Shown: positions 32,831-45,392, counted from the first letter of the stretch. The stretch: DNA of 64,000 bases from Pisolithus tinctorius (GCA_024663395.1 JANFAH010000034.1:558001-622000); one strand, 5' to 3'. Notes: generated by a model from the sequence alone, not told the origin. A program made the numbers and translations.

Positions 32831-35800
32831 GGGTGGTCCGCAAGTCAAACCCAATGGCCGACTGTGTTGTGTATGTGGCAGATTCCTCCCCACTCCACTG
32901 ACAGGCATCTCCAAGAAGGTTGGGCGAGGCTAAACCAAGATGGAAGACATGCTCATTATCGATATGGCGCCTGTCATCGCAACCTGTGGAGGTGTCCACT
33001 GTCGCTATCATAGATGATAGCAAAGTACATGAACAACCAGTAGAGGAAATGTATCCAGCCCATGTCATCACCAAATTGTTGCAGTATTGAGTGTGGCCTC
33101 CGGAAATCATATCCGATCTGATTTTCAAGCTGGAATTGAAGGTGCAATATCAATGCACCGTTGATAGCTTCGATTGCCTTTCCAGGCGGTTGACCACATA
33201 TCGGGTGCCAACTCATGTCATAAGTCGAAAATATTGCAAATGCGGCGTCAGTACTCTTGCATTTCAGGATTTCCATCGAGCCATCTACCTCTTGACCAAA
33301 ATCGAATGGCTGCCGTGCAACATCCTGCCAACACCTCCAATGATTGGCAAATGCATCTGACAGACACCATCTGCCAGTACATGACGGCAAGGCTGCATGA
33401 AGAAATAGTGGACGGCCCGTGTGCCCTGCCAGCAATATCCATTCCAATGCAAATAGCTTGCGAGGCAGATCACATTCTGGCTGTCATCATACAAGCATAT
33501 TGAGAATGCAGTGAGTACACAAGATCCGCCAAATGAAAAGTGATTAAAAGCATCAACAAGTGACCTGCAACATAAAGCAGGGTGTTCAGACCGACCTGGC
33601 CCGTTCAAACGATATGGAAATTACACGTCCTACAGTGGTGATCGACAAGGAGGGCAGCATCCTGCTATGGTATCTTCCAAACGCCATCAGCCAAGCCTAT
33701 CAGGTTGACCTTCTGAATTTCGGATTGCTTGCAACGCTAACATGGGAGCAGTCAGAAGTTTGGAATTCTCTTGGACTGCTCAGCATTCCACTTCAACGGA
33801 GCCTGAAGTCAAATGGAATGGGAGGATGGCGGAACGATGGGAAAAACTTTCACAACGATGCAAATCTTAAAGGCACGATAGACCTCTCACCTGCATGGTT
33901 TCAACAAGGGCGTGGGGTATGGAATACGCTATTGGCACATGGGTCAGGCTGAAATGCAGTTTCAAGCCGAGCAATGATGTGCATCATCCTGAAGTATCGT
34001 GACTCTTAAAGTCAAAATCGCAACCGAAGGAGGTATGCGAATGGCTGCAGTGCATGGCTGGGCTACAAGCTGTCCTATCAGGAGCACTGCATATCATGCA
34101 CCCGAAAATGTACCTGCATGGATGGGAGGCAATAAGATGACTCAGATCAAAGGCTGCCAAACAGCAGGATGAAGATATGGAGGCCGTCTTGCCAATATGG
34201 AACTCGGTCTACAGTTCTATGTCAGTAATGGTGAATCGCGCTTCACCCACACATAAAGATATGAATGGCCGGAAGGTATGGCTAGATACCCTGCTTACCA
34301 TCGGCAACTATCCGCGGCTCCACTTCTTGGTCCTGGAGCTCGGAATATGGCTGCAGTACAATCCGGGCACTGTAATTGCACTTGCGGGTTCGGCATTAAT
34401 TCACCATGTCGATGGCATAGATGGCGATTGGGCATGCCTGGCATATTACATGCGAGAGAATGTCCATCGATATGTTCAAGTCCCACTATGTGAGAGGCCA
34501 CACATATCGGACATAGCAAGGGATTTGCAGGCAGCGCAGACATAAAGACATGGGCATATTAATTTATTGAGGCATATCGAAAGATCATTCTCAATGTTCG
34601 GGGTCGTCATTGTGCCAAAATCATGGTTCTTTGCATATTGATCTCTGTCATGCCAGGTGCAGTGGGAGATGATTATATCTACTCTACACAAGTACACAAT
34701 TCGCATCTAGCCCCATCGGTGTACAATCCCAACATCTGGGCCATGCATGTCAACCGCTCAAATAATTCTTCTACTTCTGCATTAAGGTCAGGGAGAAGCG
34801 CCTCTACTCTGTGTGCAATGTTCATGTAACTCTCCACCTGTGATTCCAATGTCCCATGGAGGCGATCCTTGATGGGGGACTTGTCCAATGGCCAAAGGTC
34901 CTAAGTATATTGTCAGTATGCCCTGCCTATGACAGTTGAAATTCGGAGCTTGTACCCTGAAATACCTTTGCGCAATGGTCTGCACCTCATCGGAGCACAA
35001 AACGCACGAGTCGCTTGCATAGTTCGATGCAGCTGTCAACCACCACGGAAGCACAAACCCGCCATCTTCCTGCAGGTGCGGAGTCCACTGCGGCAGTAAT
35101 TCCATAACGTGCGAGCAGGTATCGGACATCTGCGCCTCTGGAACACGAGACAGGGCATTGCAGAAGGTTTCTTCTGTCCATCCCCCCATATGTTGCAGCA
35201 TGTACGACATGGGAAACGGGAGCCGATAACAATTTTGTGTGACTGCTATCGGGATGAGACAGTCCAGGGTACTCTGAATAATAGTGAGTCAATGCCTTGC
35301 AATCTCTCTAGCACAGAACACTCACCATATCAATGCAGAGATTGTGATACCAGTTTGCTGGCCATTTGGCCATGGTCAGCAGTTGTACTAGGTGCCAAAT
35401 GGCAGTATCGATGCGGCAGCTCATGTTCATGAAGATCATGTCCATGACTGACTGCTGGGCCAGGTATCGAGGTTGTGCTGCAAACCGCTGAAGGCCTATC
35501 GCAGCGAATGGGTCATAAAAGGTGTCCAAATCAGCGATTTGACAGAGGGATCTCTCTGCTTCCTCCTGAAGGTCCATCCGTCATAGTACCACATAGCTGA
35601 AATCTGTTGCCATCCGTGCCATTGCATCCGCGACTGCTGGATCAAACTGGTCATTTGGATGGAAAGGGAAATGATACCAGATGGGACAATGGGTGAGCCT
35701 AAGCTGATGAATGGCCCAATATACTGCATGGGAGTCAAGTGAGGATAGGAACATTGTCTGGGGTGCTTACTGGCATGATCAGCTCCTGGACGCACGAAAC

Positions 35801-37134
35801 CATGCACCTCCATTTCCCACTTCTCCTCATCGGACAGGTCGTGGCCTGTACTGTGTCAAGCAGCTGGATTAATTGCATTCTATGAAATGAAACTCACCCA
35901 TCCAGGTGGAACATAGGTGCGTAAATTTCTGTTGCAGTTGGTGCTGTTCTGCACGGAATAAAACATCCAGCTGATCTTCAAGAATTGGCACCTGGGGATT
36001 GCTGATGTCTTCAGCCAGGAATCGGGTGTCTATACTATCAATGAAAATTACCGACGGGGTTGAATGGGCCAATGAACACTTACTGTCGGATGGGGGTTGC
36101 ACGGGTAGTTCCAAAGTTATGTCGGTGTCCATCGCTGTATTTGTCAGACGGCAATCCAAACATGTACAAAATCAACTTGACATATGGGTATCATTCCCAT
36201 CCAGTGATGTGACTGAATGGTGGGAGTCGGATTCTTGCGAGGAGGGGGGTGGAGGTGGGATGAGGGCATTGTCAGTCTCATCTTCATCAGACTGTGGCAG
36301 GGGGGTTTGCTCCTTGCTATTGTCGCTGGCTTCGCTAGGTTGTGGTGGTGGCAGCTCCTCGGCCGTGACCTCAAGATCATTAGGAGGTGGCGGGGGTGGT
36401 GGAATGTCATCCTCAGGAGGCGGTGGGGGGGGCGGAATGTCATCCTCAGGAGGTGGTGGGGGGGGGCAGAATGTCATCCTCAGGAGGTGGTGGGGGGGGT
36501 GGAAATGGATCAACCATTGATGTGGAAACCTCAGAAAGCTGTGGTTGAGGTGGAAGGTGCTCCGGCATCTGGCTATGTCGACCGTGGCTTGTCAACCGTC
36601 AGATGGTTGCTGCCTTTTGACCCCTCCTTGAGGGGCCTGCGGATTGCAGAGGGTCCTCCCCCCTGGCTTCGATTTGCCGAATACGAACTACGAATGATTA
36701 ATGGAATTGTGGTATGAAATTGAATGAACCAAACCTCCGGGATTGAAGCGTACTCCATGGGGAATGTTTTCAGCCATAGTGGATGGATGCTAAACAATTT
36801 CACTTGTCGGAAGCCGTTGCCACTCCGAATATCAATGTTCCACACCCAACCATGGGAACATCTGCCACGAGGCGGGAGTTGAGAATGTCATGTTTCCGTG
36901 CCCAGTATGAAAGATAAATGCTGGCTGCCTGGCATGTAATCCAGTAGAAATACCAACAACTACATAGCAATGGCATGGGTGCCCACAAATGCATGTGTGA
37001 GTCAACACGAAACGATTGGGGCCCTGCGTAACCAGGGTGGGGCATGCACCCTGACATGACCTTTGCAACCTGAACTGAATCAATGATTTCATCGCCTCTA
37101 TAATATTATATGTACATGCAGATCCAAACTCCAT
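32831..37134 (-). CDS. KDZ-element accessory gene(s), minus strand, exons unresolved
   Basis: Consecutive minus-strand frames suggest one or two multi-exon genes: 37,134-36,832 (with NRFVLTHTCICGHPCH), 36,845-36,573, 36,513-36,172 (proline-rich), 36,159-35,869 (with PQVPILEDQLDVLFRAEQHQ), 35,813-35,308, 35,292-34,679 and 33,447-32,974. The segment near 34,770-34,840 encodes a helical stretch, MNIAHRVEALLPDLNAEVEE. A match to 33,760-34,770 also occurs in the CpG-depleted copy. I do not recognise the products, and exon borders would be guesses. Position beside the transposase and array suggests transposon passenger genes. Confidence 0.4.
36172..36513 (-). CDS. Proline-rich exon of the accessory gene
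   Basis: Tandem units of the type PPPPPPPEDDIP, about 27 bp each, followed by an acidic/serine stretch (QSDEDETDNALIPPPPP). On the plus strand this gives runs of G (GGTGGGGGGGG and similar), so the DNA may fold into G-quadruplexes. Repeat number is likely to vary between strains. Function unknown. Confidence 0.5.
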   Translation of the reverse strand: MIHFHPPHHLLRMTFCPPPPPPEDDIPPPPPPPEDDIPPPPPPPNDLEVTAEELPPPQPSEASDNSKEQTPLPQSDEDETDNALIPPPPPSSQESDSHHSVTSLDGNDTHMSS

Positions 37135-38073
37135 CTGAGATCATTGCATCCTTGCCCTCTTTCCTGGAGAAACCCCTGGATCTGCCAATGTATGCTTCTG
37201 TGATCACTTGGATGGGGGTGAAGGGACATCCGCATCCGGCCGGGCAGGGGCCCGACGGACCCGAGGGGATTTCCAGATGCCCTCCGTCATTCCATCTCCA
37301 CTGCTCACCACCAATTGCCTCTGTCCTGATTTGGAATCCGTACCCTTGCCATTTCGTAAAGGAATTCGATGGCCCTTACTGGCAGTTGCAGAATGAGGTT
37401 GGGCTACATCCTGTTTAGCGCATCCAGGGTTGATCCGTGCTTGGCCTCCTTGCTTCAAGGAAGGCTTCAGCCTTACCTCTGGTCGCTTGTTTCCACATCC
37501 AACTGGATTTGGAGGTGCATCCTGGGCAATTGGAAGACTTCGCAGATGATCATCACCCTGGTGCTCGGAACCATCCTTAATCTTTGCGGTGAACTCAATC
37601 AACTCAGCTAATAAATGATAAATATGATAGCCTGTCCATGCGATGGAAACAGACCTGGCCTCCGTTTGCCAAGTGTTGGTAATTCGTCTGCTGCACCTAG
37701 ACCTTCCGATCGATCAACTTCATCGGAATTGGACGCTTCCTCTTCAACATACGATGTGTTGGTTTCCTTCATTGCCCTCCCTGGGAATGGAGTTTTATTG
37801 CGGACCTGGCAGGTGTCTTTCCGATGCGCATCATCGGGCCGAATCGGTGCAGTTGTCTTGCGTGAGAAGGGAGTCGCTTCGTGACGCTGGTTGGCCTGTG
37901 GCCACCCATCATCCAGCAGGTCATCATCATGGTCAGTTTCAACGTCTGCAGCTATCTTCCTTCGGTGGAGACGTTTCAGGTGGGATGACTTTCCTCCATT
38001 ACTGACGCGGCCATGCCAATCATGGCTTGGACCGGGCATATCTGCACCTTCGAAGACGACTGGAGATGCCCGT

Positions 38074-38422
38074 TGTAGGGAATGTAATTTCCCTACTAGG
38101 GGAATTGTTTTATTTTGTTCATTTTATTCAGTTCTGATTCTAGGTGTTTTTCTCTGCTAGTGGTACTGAGAATTTCGCATTTTGGTCGCTTAGTCAGCAC
38201 TACCTAGTACTGGATGTAGTTAGTTTTTTTTAATAACAATAGACGAGTTACCCTAAGACGAGAGACGAGTTCGAGCAGGTCGTTTCCCTGCACCCAGACA
38301 GCCTCAGAAGCCTTCAGACGACTACCAGGATCTTGCTAGGCTATAGAAGCCCCTTTTGGCCTACTCATTCCCCTCAGATCTCATCATTCCCCTCACTCAT
38401 CCTCCTAAATCTTTTTCCTACA
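38074..38422 (+). repeat. Element 2 left LTR
   Basis: Begins with an inverted repeat, GTAGGGAATGTAATTTCCCT-type hairpin. Differs from the right LTR by a handful of substitutions and small indels (about 3% by eye). Confidence 0.9.
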
Positions 38423-38585
38423 ACTGGAGCCCACCGCGAGGGGCTTCTGTCTTAGCCTGGCACCCATCCAACCCTTCCCAGATTTTATTTTGCAGTCTCC
38501 AGCTTCGTTTTCGCAATTTTCAGGCTCGGTTTAGCAGATTTTCACCCTTCGGTCTCAATTTTGCAGTCACTTCGCTCGCATTTTT

Positions 38586-40001
38586 GTGTTTTCTGACTCG
38601 CACGCACTCACACTCGTATTACCCGCTATCTCCATGCTTGGCCTCAAGATTCCATGTCGAGGCTCGCCCGAAGCACCGAGCTTCTCTGGGCGCCCCGAGG
38701 ACCTTCGAAGCTATTTTGATGACATAATCGACTTCTGTGATGGATTCGGCCTCTCAGACGGGCTCGCGCGCATCAAATTCGCACTCAAGTATGCGCCTGT
38801 TGAGATGGTGGACCTCTGGTCCCACTTGGCAGATACCAGGAATGGAGATTGGAATTATTTCACCTCAGAAGTGGTCCGGCTGTACCCAGAGCTGGAGGAG
38901 TCCTGCAGGAACCAATTTTTTAGACTGAAAAGTGCACTCGCAAGCTCGGACACCATCTCGGTATCTTCCCTGGGCGAGTATTTCCGCAGCTTTTGTTGTT
39001 TTTCGCTGTCTCTCGAAAAGCAGAAAGAGTCGACATCTCATCTACCTGTTGTGTTTTTTTATGGATTCCCGCCCAAATTCAGATGTGAGCTGCTCGAGTT
39101 TCTTGACTCGCCAGATCAAGAGCTTACTGTGTCTAGTCTTATGATTGCAGCTAAACGGATTCTCGCACTGAGCAGCGGCCTCTGGAAGAGCTGCAAGGTC
39201 GACAGTTCGTGCGCGCAGCCACCACAAGCCTCGGACAGCCGTACACCCCGCCGTTTGTATTCGTTCTGCTTCTTCTGCGGACTTTCGGGCCATATTCGGG
39301 CAGGTTGCCATTCATTCAAGTCGTATTTAGCTTCGGGAAAGTGTCTACTTGTCGATGGCCGTGTTGTTCTACCTACAGGTCAGGAAATCCCATGCGAAGT
39401 CGCTGGACGGACTCTGCGAGACCGTCTTGACAACTGGTCTTTGCTGACAAGCCAGCTTGAGGCTCGTACAGGCCCATCGCCTGCTCGCTCGCTTTCACCC
39501 ACAGCTGCACCCTCTCGAAGTGTGTTCGACACACCATCGCATGTACCCACTCGAATGAGCATCGTGTCTACTCGGTCCCTACCTACTCTCCAGCCCGAGC
39601 CAGTGGTACCTGACCCACCAGCCATTCAGTCTCGTCGCTCGTCAGCTGAGCGCTCTTGTAGCTCACCGCATGCGCAGCCACAGTCAAGGTGGCCATGTGG
39701 CCGAGGCCAATCGCCCTCACACCCTCGTTCACGCTCGCGCTCGCAGACTCGAACAGGTTCATACACACATTCGAAAGATGGTTTCATACCAGTCCAGTCA
39801 TATGCCCGCAGCTTGATGCGTTATCACACTCGAAGGCACTCATATTCATATTCGACCAATAGCTCACTCCCTTCTTCCTTGTCGTCGTCGCGCTCGCGCT
39901 CTCGCTCACACTCGAGGAAAGTGCATTCACACGCCCGCTCCAAGCCGAAGCGGTCGCGCAGCCGCAGTCGCACACCCCGGCGCTCTCGAAGAGCGCGTTG
40001 A
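38586..40001 (+). CDS. Gag protein with zinc knuckle and RS-rich tail (element 2)
   Basis: A 471-codon frame; the gag match starts at MLGLKIPCRGSPEAP, so the second ATG (38,634) is the likelier start. The N-terminal half has the capsid-like pattern APSFSGRPEDLRSYFDDI, DLWSHLAD and VVRLYPELEESC. A canonical CCHC knuckle CFFCGLSGHIRAGC lies at about residues 229-242. From about residue 285 the protein is rich in Ser/Pro/Arg, ending in many SR/RS dipeptides (SRSRSRSHSRKV, KRSRSRSRTPRRSRR). The knuckle should bind RNA for packaging. The RS tail resembles splicing-factor RS domains, though it may simply be a basic nucleic-acid tail. The frame is intact. Confidence 0.85.
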   Translation: MFSDSHALTLVLPAISMLGLKIPCRGSPEAPSFSGRPEDLRSYFDDIIDFCDGFGLSDGLARIKFALKYAPVEMVDLWSHLADTRNGDWNYFTSEVVRLYPELEESCRNQFFRLKSALASSDTISVSSLGEYFRSFCCFSLSLEKQKESTSHLPVVFFYGFPPKFRCELLEFLDSPDQELTVSSLMIAAKRILALSSGLWKSCKVDSSCAQPPQASDSRTPRRLYSFCFFCGLSGHIRAGCHSFKSYLASGKCLLVDGRVVLPTGQEIPCEVAGRTLRDRLDNWSLLTSQLEARTGPSPARSLSPTAAPSRSVFDTPSHVPTRMSIVSTRSLPTLQPEPVVPDPPAIQSRRSSAERSCSSPHAQPQSRWPCGRGQSPSHPRSRSRSQTRTGSYTHSKDGFIPVQSYARSLMRYHTRRHSYSYSTNSSLPSSLSSSRSRSRSHSRKVHSHARSKPKRSRSRSRTPRRSRRAR

Positions 40002-40128
40002 CGCTGCGTGTCGCACGAATTCCGTTATGTTGTTTTTTATATACTTCTTTTGCTTATGGATCTTACAGTATCTAATATGGGTCTACCTACGTCGTAATGT
40101 GGAGTTTTTGGTACATTATACATGTTTA

Positions 40129-40154
40129 GCTTTTCTTTTCTTTTCTTTTCTTTT
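40129..40154 (+). repeat. CTTTT microsatellite
   Basis: About five CTTTT units just downstream of the gag stop in element 2. Confidence 0.8.
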
Positions 40155-40299
40155 GTGTTTTACCCCCCAGGCTCGAGTTCCCCGCAGAACACCATTTTGC
40201 ATTGCACCTAGCACCTTCCCACACTCTACATGATGCCTCCCATCCGCAGATACAGTTCCGGCAGGGCACGCTGTCAACGAGGCCACCGTCAACACCGCT

Positions 40300-41230
40300 C
40301 GTCGTTCGACAAGGTGAATACTACCTACCTCGTACTGAGCATGTATCCAGCGAGTATCTCGCTCGTTATCGCGCCGTACCTCTCGCTTTTTGGCAGGCTC
40401 GTACTACTCGACGTCAACTCTCTGTTGGTACCAAGCTCGCTTGCATGCGCCCAGCCGTTAAGGAGATATTTGCATTTTTGTGGATAGGTCCATTCTCAGG
40501 GTCCTGTGGTCGTATCTCGCTCGTTTCCGCGTCGCACCTCTCGCTTTTCCGCGGACTGGTACTACTCGACGAGAGCTTCCCAGAGAGCCCAAGAATGTTC
40601 CAGCGCGCTCAGTGGTTCCGGAGTTATTTCTCATTTTTGGCGCATGAGGTCTTCTGACTGTAACTCGCGCGAATTTGTGCCGTGTCTCTCGCCTTTTGGC
40701 ATGCCGGTACTGCTCGACGAGACCTTTCCAGGGATACCAAGAATGTTTTGGCGCGCCCAGCGGTTCCAGAGGAATTCGCGTTTTTGCGAGAAGGTTCACC
40801 TTGAGGTCTTGCCGCAGTAGCTCGCGCAGTTCTGCGCCGTTCCTCTCGCTTTTTGGGTCGTTCATCCCTCTCGCAGAACCCTTCCTGGGAACACATGCTT
40901 TGTAAAACTCCGTGCAACCATTGTTGAGATATGGGCGTTTTTTGTATCCAGAGGGTTTCGAGACGGTTTCGTGTATAACTCGGGATCGGCTGATCCAATC
41001 GGCTTATTTCCTCGTTCTCCCTGTTCGTCTACGGGTCCTTTACCGTCTCCCGGAGTTTCGTGTTGATCGTCCCGGCCGTTGTTGTGCAAGTTGACTCCTT
41101 CTCCCCACCCTCGAAGTCCTCTCGTCATATCTCACGCACTCGATCGCCGTCCCTCTCGCTTTTCTGGCAGTCCATTCCCCTCGCATAGCCCTTTCTGGGG
41201 ACGCCTCTTTTGTCAAATTCCGCGCAGCTA
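40300..41230 (+). repeat. Degenerate ~155-bp tandem repeats in element 2
   Basis: A CCTCTCGCTTTT-like motif recurs at about 40,379, 40,537, 40,684, 40,842 and 41,150. Each is followed by a CTCGAC/CTCGCAGA motif and then a CCNGGGA..CNAAGAATG-like motif. Spacing is 147-158 bp, with one double interval. No coding role seen. Frames in both strands here are short and domain-free. Confidence 0.7.
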
Positions 41231-41566
41231 TTGTCGAGATATGCCCATTTTTGTGCATCTGAATGGTACCTTTTCCGTCGTCGTCGCTGCCGAATCGTGG
41301 TCATGTCCGGCTTTTGGTGGATGAGGGTACTTTTAGGCAGATTTGTGGATAGCTCAGGATCAGGCGCACGGATTCTCTCTGCTCGTTTTGCAAGGTACTC
41401 GTCGCATTCCCTTCTACCATCTTGTCTTGTTTCGTGCCATCTCGAGCAACTGTTTTTCGTCGACGAGGCGTTGTCTTGCCCCCCTCCCTCGTGGCTTCGG
41501 ATTCTTGTATAGTCGAGCCGCCTTCGAGTTGACTGGGGACAGTCAATATCTCAAGTACCCCTGGGA

Positions 41567-41914
41567 TGTAGGGAATGTAATTTCCCTACTAGGGGAATTG
41601 TTTTATTTTGTTCATTTTATTCAGTTCTGATTCTAGGTGTTTTTCTCTGCTAGTGGTACTGAGAATTTCGCATTTTGGTCGCTTAGTCAGCACTACCTAG
41701 TACTGGATGTAGTTAGTTTTTTTTAATAAAAATAGACGAGTTACCAGAGACGAGAGACGAGTTCGAGCAGGTTGTTTCCCTGCACCCAGACAGCCTCAGG
41801 AGCCTTCAGACGACTACCAGGATCTTGCTAGGCTATAGAAGCCCCTTTTGGCCTACTCATTCCCCTCAGATCTCATCATTCCCCTCACTCATCCTCTTAA
41901 ATCCTTTTCCTACA
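41567..41914 (+). repeat. Element 2 right LTR
   Basis: Second copy of the 349-bp LTR, followed by CCGT. The bases just upstream (CCCCTGGGA) resemble those before the right LTR of element 1. Confidence 0.9.
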
Positions 41915-44823
41915 CCGTTCAAAGTCATCCATGTCACTGCCTTGGACATTTGGCTGCACTGTGTTTGTGCTGCCCTTTCCATTTCCCCGCCGATCTGACC
42001 TTTGAGTCCTCCCAGCTGGGGCTTTGGATTGGGCAGGAGCAGTTGCAGGCGTGTGGGACCTGGATCGCCAGTCTCTTACAATCTGAAGGGGAATGCCACT
42101 GTCCACTGCTGGTGGCTGTAACTTTCCACCTCGATCCAGCCACTTTTCAAAGCGAAATACATCATCCGTGTTCTCGTCCTGTCGTTGACGCCAGAAGCTC
42201 AAAAGTTCAGTAGCCGCTGCGACCAACATATGACTGGGGTCAACGGTAAAGGAGAAATTTGGTGGGAGATGTCAGGTCGCAATCATTGCTTTTTGATGTG
42301 TTCTGAGCTGTTTGAACAGCACAGTCGATGTTGCCTTTCCACAAGCTCGTCCTTCAGACTGCTGATCAGCGCAACCCACATCTACGGATTTGACACTCAC
42401 TGTAGTGGGCAGTCATGAACCCGTGCACCGTTTTCTGCAGTAAATCGTGCGACAGACCTGCAATTTCACCAATCAATACTGTGCCATCTTCGTTTGTCAC
42501 CAAAGAGACAGCATCGACTTTCATGGTCCTTGTGGCCTTCTTGCCCAGCTGTCTGTCACCTTGGCTGTCTTCATCTTCGTCTGAAATTCCAGACTCCTCA
42601 AATGCTTCACCAAGGTAATCCCGCCATGGTCCCTCTAGGTTCCGAACCTCATTAAACGAGGTTCCATCCGCAATATCTCGGTTGAAGTCCATGCTAGGAA
42701 GGGATCAGCAGTGCACAATGATGCTTGATAAAAATCAGAACCCACATGCATGCCTCCACAGTACCTTCCACATTTTTCCACCCAGCAAAACATATGACCC
42801 GCATGCCGCAATACCTCCACATCTCTTCTGCAAAATTGCGGCAATACTTGTACCCGTATCTTGCTGCGTTTCTAAGGACCCGCATTCTGTCACAAACACT
42901 GTGACAAACTGTGCATCTGGGAACTCACCTGGCTTTTATTTCGGGGGTGGGTCCTTCCATCCCATTCCATTTGTCGGCTATGGCCTCTGCTGCTGCCAAC
43001 TGCTCTTTGGAGAGGTCCTCCTGCATGAATGCAGTGAGTGCCTGCTGATAGACACCAATTTGCTTGGTGCTTTCTTCATTCCCAGTGTCCTCCCTCATGC
43101 TGGCGAGTTTTCTCTGCACAAGGTCATGATACAATTCCTGAACCACCAACCACATGGAATATCTGTATCCGGACCAGAGCGTAATTTGGGGCTTCCAGGC
43201 ATGCAATGGCTTCTTCAACCAAGCTGTGACGAGCTACAAGCGATTCATTAGTCTTCGAAGACCCATTCAGAGCTGCAACCCCATACCCCAGCCTTCAGCT
43301 GCATTTCTGCATGTGACAACTCTGTGTTCTTGTCTAATTCGTGCAGCTCCCCCAATATTGACTGCAAGATCATCGGTTTTTTGTCTTTCCAGACTCTTTC
43401 CAATCCTTCTGTCTGCGAACCAGCACCTCCAATTCGTTGATGTCAAAGTTCTCCTGGTCCCCATCCCCAGTTACTGACTGCTCAGTGCCTTGTCCGACAA
43501 TGTTACTCCCATCTTCTACGTCTGTTGGGACCCAATCATCATAGCCATCATCTGTGTCGTACTGCAAATCCATGAGGACTTCTGGAATGGAAGGAGGGTA
43601 TCTATGGGCCCTACTACAATAAGTATTATATTGGCCTGAAGGAAGGCATTATGGTATCCATGACATCGTTCAAATTGACTCCAGATTGCATCTCCTGCCT
43701 TGCTAATTGACTTTGCCCCATCTTTCCACATTCATTGTTGGGGTTTCAGTGGCCATTAATTCCGTCATGGGTGAGGTGAGCCAATCAAACTCATTCCGTT
43801 GACTACTCCGAGCCCTAAAAGGTTAGTGCCGGATGGGTTTAAGTTGGCCACATCAGCTTCGCATTGATACCAAATCTTCGATCTATCATGCTGGGATCAT
43901 TGATCATGAAATGACCGTCAAGCTCTATCCAAGATATCTAAGATGATTCCTACCCACATCTGACTCGATCATACTTACCATCAACACCATAGCCATGGCC
44001 AAACGCAGCGCAGGAAAGTGCATGAGAATGATCGGGCATACGGCTGGCCATCGGGTCAAGCAACTAGAAGTTAAAACTCGGACAACCAGCGGTCAGAGCA
44101 GATCGAGATTGGTTGAGGTCGCGATCACACAACCCGATGCCACCTCCACTGTCCATTCACCCTGCTCTTCACCGTCCAAGCACTCCTGCTTGCCTTCCAA
44201 ACAGCACATGCACACTGATGAAGATGCACTCGACATGGAATATGATGATAATGCTCCTCCTGTAGAGCCATTACAGTTACCTAGAAAAAAGGTACCAAGG
44301 GATCCTTCATGCAACAACCCAAGCTCATTTCCGTTGTCAGACACAGAATGATTACATCTGTGAATGGCTTCCACACAAAGAGGAGTTCATGAGGGTCCTG
44401 TTGGAGCTGGAAGCACCTCCTGACCCATGGAACTGCATAAGTTGTGGAACAGATGGGTTGTACAGATGTACAGATTGCTTGCACCAGCCCATGTTTTGCA
44501 GGGAATGTTGTAGAATGACTCACCAACGCTTGCTTTTTCACAGAGTGCAGCACTGGAATGGGGAGTTCTTTGAGGAATCGGCACTCCATATGGTGAGAGA
44601 TGCCCTCATTACTTCGCATTGCATTTACAGAGCGGACTCAGACTGGCGCTCAGCTGCAGCTCGGGCACATCAGAGCAGCTTGCCTTTCAGATCCATCCAA
44701 TGCGAATGGCACTGGAGGGCCAGTCAAAATGAATGCCCCTGAGTGGGAAGATGTTGATGATGTTCTGCCCCACATGCGTCGGCCCGTCGGGTCGAAATAT
44801 CTCACTGTCGTCGATGTGACCGG

Positions 44824-45293
44824 TGTAGGGAACGAGTTCGAGTTCCCTAGGAGAAACAGTCTGGGTCATGAGTTCAGGGGCAGAGAGTTTTGTTTTGTTT
44901 TTGTTTCCTTCTTTTGTTGTTTTTGCATTGTACCACTGGACTTAGTGGCGAGCAGCTGCGTTGCTGACTAAGCATATGTGCTGTGTTCGCGCGAGTTCAG
45001 TTTACCAAAACAACCAGTACATGTCACAGGCCCTCAGTAGTAGGGTGATTTAGTCTCGCATTTCGGCGAGTTTTCGAAGTTAGATTTGTTACTTTGGGGA
45101 GTACCCAAAGTGCCAGGAGGACTGGCAAGAGATATTGGTCAGGCAGAGCTAAGTATTCATTTTCAGTTCGCATTTTTACACTTTTACTACACTTCTTTTC
45201 TCCAGAGAGAACCTCCCTCTTGGGTCGAGCACAAATCTCGCCCATCACTGACATTTACTAATACTAGGTATATCTAAATTACCTATTCCTACA
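44824..45293 (+). repeat. Element 1 left LTR
   Basis: 470 bp. Starts with a short inverted repeat (GGGAACGAG...CGAGTTCCC), parallel to that in the element 2 LTR, showing the two families are related. Confidence 0.9.
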
Positions 45294-45392
45294 TCTGGAG
45301 CCCACCGTGAGGGGGGTTCTGTCCAATTTGGGGAAAGAAGCCACCGTTTTATCACCGAACAAAGTTTTGCTGGGTTGAGTTGGACAAGCTAA

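Larger units (their letters stand above)
38074..41914 (+). mobile_element. Gag-only LTR retrotransposon (element 2)
   Basis: LTRs 38,074-38,422 (349 bp) and 41,567-41,914 (348 bp) start TGTAGGGAATG and end TTCCTACA. Target duplication is CCGT (38,070-38,073 and 41,915-41,918). The likely primer-binding site is TGGAGCCCACCGCGAGG directly after the left LTR. The interior has one gag gene and a long repeat-rich tail, but no protease, reverse transcriptase or integrase. It is a non-autonomous element that must borrow enzymes from a relative. It sits inside the minus-strand accessory gene of the KDZ element. Confidence 0.92.
37204..43731 (-). pseudogene. KDZ-associated accessory gene, minus strand, split by LTR element 2
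   Basis: From 43,731 downwards. First comes an acidic exon with DLQYDTDDGYDDWVPTD. A helical exon (43,218-42,925) carries YQQALTAFMQEDLSKEQL and KWNGMEGPTPEIKAR. A cysteine-containing exon has RNFAEEMWRYCGMRVICFAG (about 42,850-42,760). Then come DFNRDIADGTSFNEVR (42,692) and FRFEKWLDRGGK (42,229). LTR element 2 lies inside the last of these. Skipping it with one CCGT copy joins DMDDFER to ASPVVFEGADMPGP in frame, and a basic, low-complexity region continues to about 37,608. Such genes often accompany transposases in Agaricomycetes; the role is unknown. A TGA/TAA near 43,370 and the insertion argue it is broken. Confidence 0.55.

Noticed and set aside
38356..42213. Plus-strand ORF reading through the element 2 LTRs
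   Set aside because: It uses LTR and flanking DNA. The real flank is coding on the minus strand.
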